Origin: Thozetella sp. PMI_491
Lineage: Eukaryota > Ascomycota > Sordariomycetes > Chaetosphaeriales > Chaetosphaeriaceae
DNA length: 64,000 bases
Assembly: GCA_021432635.1 (NCBI GenBank)
Contig: MU270025.1
Location: 517,244-581,243, forward strand
Direction of reading: 5' to 3'
The notes beneath the pieces are model-generated. The model saw nothing but the letters and a program-made list of their open reading frames with translations. It was not told where the DNA came from and searched no databases. Positions 1 to 9,141 of the stretch are shown here, piece after piece (the stretch's first letter is position 1; each line of letters opens with the position of its first letter). A program made the translations under genes and the position numbers.

Positions 1-871
1 CCTACTGGGAGTGTGGCGGTGGAGTACGCTGTGAGACCATGACAAAGATGAGCAAGTGATTTTACAGTCCTCATATCAACCCTATGTAGCAATCCGAATC
101 TTGGCTAATGTAGACAGCAACCTGGCTGCATTCCTCGGTGACCCGAACTTCCCTCAGATTGTTATAGATGCGCGTCAGTGGGAGAAGATCCTTCGGTATC
201 AGGACTTCTATCGTAAGTACTCCCGTCTTGGCCTTACCAATCTGTACGACCGGCCTCTAGCAATTGATGGGCTCCAACAGCGTCTCCTGCGCGCGATGAA
301 GGCCAAGGGCGGGTTTGGCGTGTTTGACGAGGGGGTTAATAAGGGGCTGCTTCGCCGAAGTCTTCTGTGGCACCGCGGCTCCGACATAACCAGTCTGTCC
401 CGGATCAAGTTCCCGTCAGATTGCGCCATATCTGCGGTCCCTTCATGGTCATGGATGTCTTATGCCGGCGGCATCGACTATCTGAGCTTGGAATTTGGCG
501 GCATCGCATGGGAGGATGTTGTCTCGCCCTGGTTCCGCAACATGGACGGCCGCCCCCGCACGGAAAGACGGGAAGCGAATATCACTTTGACCGCGGTAGC
601 TTGTGATTTCGACTCTGCTGGTGCCATGACAGATGAAGGATGGCTGATTTTCGACTGCCCTGGAGGATCGATGCAGCTCGAGACCAAGTGTGTTGTGTTG
701 GGAAAGCAGAATGGGCCAGCACATATTGAAGACCAGAGACACTACATGTTGCTTGTTGCACCCACCATGACGCTGGACTGCGATGGAAACAAGATCTATG
801 AGAGGGTCGGAGCAGGCTACCTCCCTGGGCGTCACGTTTCGTCACAATGGATAACGGTCAATATCCATTAG
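1..871 (+). CDS. HET-domain (heterokaryon incompatibility) protein, 3' part only
   Basis: This is the C-terminal part of a HET-domain protein whose 5' end lies outside the window. Exon pieces are <1..55 and 118..871. The first piece reads YWECGGGVRCETMTKM, the typical YWEC...CET stretch that closes a HET domain. A 62-nt intron (56..117; gtgatt donor, ggctaat branch region, acag acceptor) keeps frame into LGDPNFPQIV. The rest carries the usual HET-protein tail: YRKYSRLGLT, DRPLAIDGLQQRL, a GLLRRSLLWHR block and PSWSWMSYAGG. HET proteins mediate allorecognition and cell death after fusion of unlike hyphae. An intronless reading is ruled out because the 118..871 frame has a stop at 32-34 and only a GTG at position 56. 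Family assignment is secure; specificity cannot be judged. Confidence 0.88.
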
Positions 872-2410
872 GGCTCCTTCATGTTGTTATACATGCCACG
901 AATTCTTATATAAGTCCCCATCTCAACAGCGGAATAACTTTTCCATGAATTCTGCGCGCCTACCAGTGGTGCCTGTATAGAGATCGGATAATATATTCCT
1001 TGCCGGGATGGTGAGCACGGTGATACTACGAATAGCTCGGCAAAGTCGCAGCCTGGTCTCACTCTCAGGGGTGAAGCGCTAAAGACTGGCCTAGGTGGGA
1101 AAAAAGGTGCAGTAAAGGAAAAATTTTCCCTCGAAATGTCCCTAAACAATATACGAATCGTAGGCCTGCAGGGGTAGGTAGACCCGTGTCAATTTGCTTT
1201 TCAGCCATCTTGCAGGGGGACGACCGCTACGGAGGACAAATAAATTGCAGTGAAGCAGGGGTGAAAATTTTGCACATTCATCTCCAAGGGGTGTAGAGTA
1301 CCTTGCGGGGGGCGCAACGAGTTCAGATGAGCAAAAATTGCAGTGAACTTGTAGCTGTGCTGCGGATGGCATTCAGAGCGTACGATCGCCAAGTGATAAT
1401 GAATTACATATCATGAGGGCATCGAGGGATAACGTTTGGCTACAGTTCTGAACTTGCAGTTAGTCGTATATAGAGGCTTAGGGGAAGGCAGGACAGGGAG
1501 ACGGCAGTAGTATATGTTGCATAACGTACCTAGGTAACTAATTATTGTCATAACGCAAAACTTAACTAGTGGTGTCCATTAGTCAACACTGCCCTATTCT
1601 ACCCACTTCACGTCAATGTCAAAGAATTAGAATAATTGTTGCCGTTTGCTATGGGCAACACGATTGTCATTTCACCGGCCTTTCATTACAATACACCTAC
1701 CAATATAAACCCAGCCCCATACTAGTTTCCTCATAGCAACCACGTAGTACACGTTGTATCACAGGGCTAAGGCCAATATAAGTCCTAATGTTCCCCTGCA
1801 AATATAAAGGCACCATGGCCAATCCGCTATCACATTTGCAGTAATTAGCAACTGTTCTCGGAGAACAACTAGGCACTATCCCACGGTCATCAATGAATCC
1901 CGTTCGAATACGCCTGGCTCGTACTCGACAACGAGAGGCAGAATATTCCGAGTGGGGCAACAGAACCCTCAACCTAAACCATATGGTATCGTAGTAAAGA
2001 AGGCCACGAGGCATCATTATGCCCTGCACCCACTCTTGCTCCGCCATCCAGAGATGTATTAGGCTGCGGCATTCTCAATAGCTCCGAAGATTGCTGTGGT
2101 CTATATCTATGACAACGTGTCACAACCCGACTTCGACGAAGAGTAGCGAAGGATATGTCTAGCACAAAAGTTGTCATATCTTAGGCACACGTATCAGCTC
2201 CAAATTTAGTCATCTGTTAGTAATTATGTACCTGAGTAGATCGTCCATCGGATATAGCTCGCGCCTCCATCGGGGTACCTTACAGCTCAATTGACGACAG
2301 ATAATATAACTATATATCGGGACCACACTACTGCTAAATCTATCGAGGGCAGAAAGGAATAAACACGCATCAAAGCGACACTTTTCCACATATAATTTTT
2401 ACCTCGGGTC
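872..2410. other. Intergenic, no gene recognised
   Basis: No convincing coding sequence was found. Open frames here are under 120 codons, do not resemble known families and overlap each other. Sequence from about 1,400 to 2,400 is visibly more AT-rich than flanking genes. It could be an eroded element, but no terminal repeats or transposase remnants were recognisable. Confidence 0.5.
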
Positions 2411-2755
2411 TCAATAAATGCGGCTTCGGGTTCCCCTATACCTAGGCAGCTTTGGAGCAGGGACGCACAATCCACCGCAATCACGGCCTCCTCTCTTCGG
2501 GTCACAGTCGTCGGGCGCATCGATACACACTTGCCCCGAGGGGCATATGAAACCAGCAATGCCACCACAGAACTTCCGCTCCTCTAGATTGATGCACATC
2601 AGATTCTGGATTGGTCCTTTGCAGGGTGTGTCGATACACGTGGTGTTGAACGGGCAGAGGGTCGTAGAACACCGGCCACAGGAGAGGCAGGGCTGCTCGC
2701 AGGTGTTCGCCGCGACGAGTGCTAGTAGCGTTGAGATAAGGAAATATCTCATCAT
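2411..2755 (-). CDS. Small secreted cysteine-rich protein (114 aa)
   Basis: A 114-residue protein starting with MMRYFLISTLLALVAA, a clear signal peptide. The frame is open further upstream, but the only sensible start is ATG at 2755 because it places the hydrophobic core at residues 3-16. The mature part has 14 cysteines in about 75 residues and ends with a module of the form CGGIAGFxCPSGQVCID..DDCDPKRGGRDCGGLC. That module recurs in small secreted fungal proteins. Single exon, followed by a basic tail (RYRGTRSRIY). The role is unknown: candidate effector, adhesion or wall protein. It lies between the HET gene and the CorA-like gene and transcribes on the minus strand like the latter. An alternative start one codon later (2752) changes nothing. 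Confidence 0.72.
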   Translation of the reverse strand: MMRYFLISTLLALVAANTCEQPCLSCGRCSTTLCPFNTTCIDTPCKGPIQNLMCINLEERKFCGGIAGFICPSGQVCIDAPDDCDPKRGGRDCGGLCVPAPKLPRYRGTRSRIY

Positions 2756-3566
2756 GAAAGAACCGAAGTTAACGCTGCCGGCTATGATGGTGCGTAGCGG
2801 TTGGGAGAAAATCAGTATGATATGGCTGGTCTTATAGCGATCTGCACTATTTCTAGTGGCGTTCGCGGGTGTGTAGTTGTTAGGAACGGCGATGACAGAG
2901 GTCAAATTTCTAGTGAGGAATGGTCGAGATCGAACTCATCAAGAAAGTAGGAATCCGGGGGGGTTAAATCCTCAGGGTCTGGATAAAGTCAGAGGAATGC
3001 TAGGGCGACGCTGATCCCTTGGAAAAGCCAGCACACGAGCCTGTGGCACGCATCCAAACACTCAATGGACTAACTGCCAAGGTAAGAGGCGTGAGGCCAA
3101 GCCTTTAAGACTCTCCCCTTGCATACGTTGCATTTTAAGGGATGCGAACAGGAAGTCCAATGGTAGGGTGGAAGCTGGCCTTCCGTGGACCTACAATGTA
3201 GCTAATCCTTGGGCTAAATACCCGGGCAGAGGTCCTACTCACCTAGCATAAACCTGGAATTTTGGGAAGGGAAGTACGGGGTCCGCAGCGTCTACACAGC
3301 GTCTATCAAAGCGGGTAAATGAATAAGCTGTAGCCAGACTGAGCCCTGACATGTGATTAAACCCGGTGCAGCACTCGACAAATTTTGAGAATGAGAAAGG
3401 GCAAAATACTTTAGAGGACCTGGCTACTTGACATAAACCACTTCTACAGTCCATTTTTTCCCGCCTAAAACTGCTGGGAGGTAGTATTATTCGGGTCTGT
3501 TTCCTTCTGGCTCTGTGGCTGAGAATGCGCCCATAAATAGGAACACAGATATTGGAATATATTAAG
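2756..3566. other. Intergenic between two minus-strand genes
   Basis: It holds the 3' region of the CorA-like gene and the promoter side of the small secreted protein gene. No additional gene was recognised; the 71-codon frame at 3239..3454 has no features. Confidence 0.45.
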
Positions 3567-6500
3567 TCACAAAACAGATGTCGGTGCCTGCAAGCTCTGG
3601 CGCTTTCTACCGTCGGCCTTTCCAGCTACTTGGGCTGCTTGTATCAACTGATCCCGGGTTTCGTTCCATCGGCGGACCTTGTCGTGCTGGGCCATTACAA
3701 TATTATCCTTAGTATTCTTGAGCTTCTCGAGGCGGCCGTTTCGTGCCCCCAGCTTCGGATCTTCAAGCTCTCTAAACTGATATGGTTTCAAGATAGAAGT
3801 GGTAGTGCCTTTGCTATCTTTAGAATCCTCGAAGTTCGCCATCAATTGAAGCTTGATATAGTGGTAAGCGATCTTGATCAAAACAACTGCAAACCTCCAG
3901 AGGAGGCGGCATGTTCTCCTGATGCGGTTGTCAAATGCGACTAGCAGGACGAAGGTGATCAATGCGACAGAAATACCTGGTTACAAAGATGTCAGTCAAC
4001 TCCCGATGCAAAGAGCTGCCTAATCCGTACCTAGCATGAGGACAAACTGCGAGAGGAATGTCGTTGCTTGAAAGTTCGGGATCACACCTAGCGCCGCAGT
4101 GAGCCCTGGAGGGTCATATGATGAATCTGTTGTTGTATTGCTGTTGGATGCTCCGGAGGAGTCGCTCGAGGTACCATTGCCGCTAGAGTTGGTGCTATTA
4201 GAAGGGCCTCCCTGCAGCTCGATATTATTCATGCCAAACAGGCTAGTAAAGAATGACATGGGCAACTGGTTATATTATTAGTACTCTGACCCCTGAGATC
4301 CTTCATGTTGCAGGGCTAACAGGGACGTACAAATATGATTGTTAGGACTGTAAACACCATGATCGCTTTCCCTTGCTTGACGGTCGTTCTCCCTTGCATT
4401 ACAGCCTGGTAGGCTTGGACGACACCGGCTTGTTGTTGCTTGAGATTGAGCAGATTGTCCACCTATGGCGTTGGTCAGCTTTTGTCGGTCTCGTAGATTC
4501 CATCGAAACTCGTTACTCACGTTCATTGCAGTGCTCTCTGCGCTCTTCTTGAGCCCACTAAGCTCTTTCAGCCTCATTGCCATGTCTGACTTCAGATCTG
4601 CAGCACGCTTTTTGAACACCCTGAGCTGTGCTGCCTCCTCTTCGCGGCGTTCCGCGGCGTGCTTTCCTGATGCCAGTTGTTCTGAATCTTGCTCTTCGCG
4701 ACGCTTACTGCCTTTCGATCGACCGGAACTGAGTATATCCTCTGCGATTTTAATGAACCGCTTTACCATTTTCTCCTGCTGCTCGGCCACATTAGACATC
4801 ATGTCTAGTTCGTCGATGATGTCCCGAATCTCTTGTTGCAATTCGCTCTCTCGTCCAACATCCAGAAGTGTCAGCAGAGTCGGTGGGATCATGTCGCCGT
4901 CGAACGAGCACGATATGCTCCGATGGAGGTTCTTCATGAGATCCTGGAGGTGCCGCAGTGCGATTGCTTGTCTGTTTGCCTACTTTTACATTAGACCTTT
5001 ATGTTGCTATTGTCATAAACCGATAGAGAAATAGGCCATATCACTTGCGATATTTCCGATGGACTCGGCAAAGATATCCATCACCTGCGGGCGCTTGTCC
5101 GGGGTCCTGGTACGATCGAAGAACGTGTCGAAGCATTCATCCAAGATGATAAGGGCCAGGTCGAAAACAGACCGCACATGGTTTGACGGATTCGTCTGGT
5201 CGCACAGCCGCCGACGTATTGAGTAGTGAACACCTGAGGGGTCCTTAACATCGGCGCCAAAGCGCTTGGGGAAGCAGGTGAGAATGGTGTTTTTGTCAAG
5301 GATCTAGCCATGCCCAAGTGTTAGTAATTTCCTGCAGTGGATGTTTATGTGGCTACCCGGAGCATGTCTCAAGAGCAGGAGCTCAAATGCCTCGAATATT
5401 CGACGAAAGTGGCAATAAAGAACACGGGAATACGGACCCACATCCACAGCTGGTCGACCATGACAACGCGTGCTACCTTGCAGATGTCTGAAGTGCACTG
5501 CTCGCAGCCATGGTCGTCCTCGTACTTTGTGTGCCCGGTCCATCTCCATGTCTCCGTAGACTGCCGCTTCTCAGTGCAGCCTTCATCATGGCCGTCATTC
5601 CTTGACGTGGCTTTCACTCCGCCATTTTCGTGGCCGCCTTTCCTTGGAGTGGCGTTCACTCCATCATTGGTATTCTGCGACCTCAGGGCGGGAGGCCTCG
5701 CAACTGGAAGAAGCCGGAGCCGGTGCTTGTCGTCGTGGAGTCGATGTGGGAACTCCGCTAGCGTGTGTCGGTAGACAACCTGATCGCGGTCTCGGCGTCT
5801 CGTCGACTTCAGCTTCCAAAAGTAGGACTGGTCAAGAGTTCTCCGAGGATGTAAATGATGGCCGTCAACGGATGGGTGGGGAAAGAGGTATTCCTCGAGT
5901 ACTTTCTGGTCCTTGAACGAGTACATGGCCTCGAAAAGCCTGGCGGCATCCGCCAGATACTTGGCAAGTGCATTTTTGGGTTTGAGCCGGCAGTGTTTTC
6001 CAACCATATCTAGTTGTAGGTCCAGCTCCATTTGAGTGAAGCGACTAGCATTGGTTGGGTCCCGGGCTATCCTTTCTTTGCGTCGTCTAGCCCATTCCTG
6101 CCGTACCTTGTACCACAGGATATCCTCGATCTTGCGTGCCATGCGCACCTCTCGCACTGCCTCCTCTTTCTGCGCCTTTGTAAGTGGGTAGTAATCCATG
6201 TAATCTTTATGCGAAACCCGTGGGAGGCAAGGAGTGCACCACTTGCCCGTCGCCGGGCGGTGATTCGTGCGCTCTTGTTTCTCCTTCCATGTTTCCTCTC
6301 TTTGGCGTCTCTCGAATGCTTCGGTCGCTTCCTCAATGATATCCGCCATTCTCGAGCGGTTACGGTCAGTGTCCCAGTGCAGATACGGCATCTTCATCAT
6401 TATGTTAGAGGAGGAAAGACGTCAGTAGTGGCGGCGCTCGCCACGCAGTAGCAATGAAACTTACAAATAAGACCATATTGTGCTGACTCTCGTCCAAGAA

Positions 6501-8018
6501 TGACCTCATGGGATCTACCGACAATGAGCATGAACAAGTTCTGTTGCGTTTAAATAAATGTCGAACCTGGTTACTACTCACCTGTAGAAAACCTCTCGCA
6601 TAAGCAACGAAGGTAGCGACTGTGCGCGATGGTGTCGTCGAAGGAACCGTGCTCTTGGCCCTTCCATAGCTCATCTTTAAGCACCATTTTGGCTCCCTCT
6701 TCGCCAAAGTACGTCTCCATTGCACCCTAATCAAGAGTTAGTAAACTTGCATCTTCAGTTGAGGCAACTAATGGGATGCTGGCCAACCTTCACCCACTGC
6801 AACTGCTGATTAGCTGGATCCGTAGACGGTAAGTATTCAGACTCTGGGACTCACCACCATATTATTGCTCGCTATATGGAAATATCGAATTGTGTTCTGG
6901 TCAGGCGGAAGCGGCCCATCGGCATTTTCATCGGACTCGCTAGACTCGTCTGTTTGGACTTTTCCAGCTGGGCTGTCTAGCCCAGAATGTGCTTTCCAGA
7001 CCGCCGTGTCGTTCTCGTAGTATTCCGACAGCTTGATGAACTCATCGCTCAGAAGCTTCTCAATTGAGAGATGCTGATCAGGGAACTGGCCCTCTATTCA
7101 TACCCGAGTGTTAGCACCGTCCTGGAATAGCTGTTCCTGTGGATCCCTAGAGTATGTATTAAAGAGCAGAAGCTCAAATTCTCCCAATATTCGACGAAAA
7201 TAGCAAAAAGGGGCAATGGAGGACGGACTGTAGACTTCGTCATGGATTTGCATCTGCAGAGGAACCATCATGCCTCTTAAGGCGTCCTTCAAACCGCTTT
7301 TGGCCAGCTCTTCTTTCACCTGCAATTGTTGCAGGGGTTGCATGAAGATAGCTTGTGCTTTCACGTCCCTTTTGAGATTGTAAATATTATCCTGCATCGC
7401 CATATTTAACAGGTTTTGCGTCGGAGTTCGTGGCTTTGCTTCGTGCTTCTTTTTGTACCGATGGATGACGCGCTCAACAGCTGTCATACTACTTTCTTCC
7501 AAGTCTTCCAGATAGTCCTCAACAGCTGTTATTTGCCTCTCTTCCGAGTTGGTCGGAGGGGATCCGTTTGTCTTGTCGCTACTGACTAACATGGCCCGCC
7601 ACGCCTTTCCGCTGGTGGCCACATTTTCGACGAGCTTTGTGGGTGACCCAGCCAACGCAGACCGTACTATCTCCACTCTCTTCAGGTCCCCTTTCACTCT
7701 TAGAGCGGAGGCATATTTGACAAACTCAACCGAATGTTCCTGTCTGGACCATGGAATCTGTGGCTGCGCTTCGTCGGCAAGACGGACAGCCCCATTTGGT
7801 CTATCCCAATTCTGCTGGTCGTTCCAAAAGGAGTCCCTCTGATCGTATCGCAGGCAGCCGAAATAATGAGTCCGGAGGTCCTCAAGGCTTCCAAGCGGGT
7901 GTGAATCTGACGAAATACAACGGCCACCTCCTAGACTGAAAGTTGATCCCCTCTGTACTGGGCGTCGGGTTGGTACCGGCGCAGCTACATCCACGAGCGG
8001 TATAGGAGTGCTAGCCAT
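3567..8018 (-). CDS. CorA-like Mg2+ transporter family protein, 11 exons, 1225 aa
   Basis: Large fungal CorA-like protein. Exons on the minus strand: 8018..7229, 7093..6855, 6796..6788, 6726..6582, 6514..6465, 6391..5438, 5303..5049, 4979..4521, 4462..4331, 4265..4031, 3976..3567; all phases close. Joined exons read through conserved family segments: NNMVWVKGAMETYFGEE, SQHNMVLFMPYLHWDTDR, RRTLDQSYFWKLKST, VDQLWMWILDKNTILTCFP, PQVMDIFAESIGNIANRQ and VDNLLNLKQQQAG. The C-terminus has TM1 followed by LPMSFFTSLFGMN (CorA GMN signature near residue 1021) and TM2 near residues 1080-1103. The long N-terminal part and the Ser/Asn-rich loop between the helices are unassigned. Two introns (7228..7094, 5437..5304) are homologous to each other and one (5048..4980) appears to be GC-AG. 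Mg2+ transport is inferred from the family; many fungal members are uncharacterised. Confidence 0.88.
5304..5437 (-). repeat. Introner-like element, copy A (intron 6 of the CorA-like gene)
   Basis: A 134-nt intron between VDQLWMW and ILDKNTI (phase 0). It begins gtccgt and ends ctag in the sense direction. By eye it is roughly 70% identical along its whole length to the 135-nt intron at 7094..7228, in the same sense orientation with about one 1-nt gap. Shared plus-strand blocks are agtgttag near the 3' splice site, gagcagRagctcaaat, aatattcgacgaaa, and acggac at the 5' splice site. Flanking exons are not similar, so the copied unit is the intron itself. Confidence 0.8.
7094..7228 (-). repeat. 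Introner-like element, copy B (intron 1 of the CorA-like gene)
   Basis: A 135-nt intron splitting the codon after MQIHDEVY (phase 1). It starts gtccgt and ends gaatag in sense. It matches copy A at 5304..5437 over its full length. The other eight introns of this gene are 54-73 nt or have unrelated sequence (one, 6854..6797, is 58 nt), so this pair is about twice the usual length as well as mutually related. Phases differ (1 versus 0), which fits independent insertion rather than exon duplication. Confidence 0.8.
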
Positions 8019-9141
8019 GGGAAAGCGGTATTATAAGATAAGCCGATAAATGCTTCTCACTGGCTGTGTCTCACATACCAAATGTCGGCGCACACAGAAT
8101 GTTCCATCAGGAGGGCTCAAGACGACAGCCTCGTGTGGGACCAAGTCACAGCATGGTCCAACTGCAGGGTTGTGCGACGAGTGGGGACCTTTTTATCCTG
8201 CCTTGGCACCATCCCTTCCATTCTAGGACGACCAGGCTGAGATGCAATTTACCTTTCTGCGCCGCGTGCCCTGGCAGCCGCATCACCTGCGCCATCACAG
8301 CACTAGACTGTTCTGAGACACCGCTTCGGCTGTTGCAAGTTCAGCTTTCGAGTTGGCTGAGGAGGGTGTGGACAAATATTTCGCGCAGAATGCACCACTA
8401 GGGTGCCGCAGCCCACCCTCCGCAGCTTGCTATCGAAATGGCGTTGCTGTCGATCCTTGGATGCGGAAAGGCTGTGGCGCTCGGAAAGGGGGGTGCGAAG
8501 CGGGGAAGAATGAACAAATCCGGGTGCCAGCTGCCCGATATCCTTGCTCTCCATATCACTTTAACAGCTCGATTCTAATTCCGACCTGTATGGCGAGGGT
8601 GTACAAAGATGTCTGAAACAATAAGCGGCGGGCCGCATATAACCGTGGGAGTTGACTGCCGACTAGGAGTGTATACCTGTTAAAAACGCCGACATTTCCG
8701 TGGCTGCAGAGATAGTAGTAGCTATCTTATCAACAAACCAGAGCACGTGTGAACTCACATCTAGCCCTACATGGGGAGTGTCGGACCCCCAGACTCAGGG
8801 TGTAGGCAAATGGTTAATAAATGTAGACAATACATAGTACACCTACGACAAATAAGCGAAGACGAAACCAAGTCGAACCCTCGTCTGCTTTTCAAGCTTG
8901 GCATTGGTTGTAAAATCAGATATCTCTTCATTTGCTGTGCTATTCGTCTAGACAATAATTTCACCTACGACTAGTACTTCAGAATAGCCCCAGCCGATCC
9001 CAGCCATTCATTAGATAAGATAGAAAGATATACCGTAGGTCAATGGAGCATATAAGCAAAGGGTCAAATTTTCCACAAAGCCGCAACGTCTCTGCAAGTT
9101 CCTAAGTGGCATTTCAAATTAGTATGCAACAGAAAATCTAT
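8019..9141. other. Intergenic; promoter side of the CorA-like gene and 3' side of the NLR gene
   Basis: No gene recognised. The 111-codon plus-strand frame at 8066..8401 has no recognisable domain or codon bias. Sequence becomes AT-rich toward 8,700-9,140, as expected for a fungal 3' flank. Confidence 0.45.

Noticed and set aside
1201..1372. Resemblance between attgcagtg-containing stretches here and near 33,070, and between aggggtgYagagtaYcttg here and near 12,960
   Set aside because: Matches are about 20 bases or shorter and do not extend; not enough to call a repeat family.
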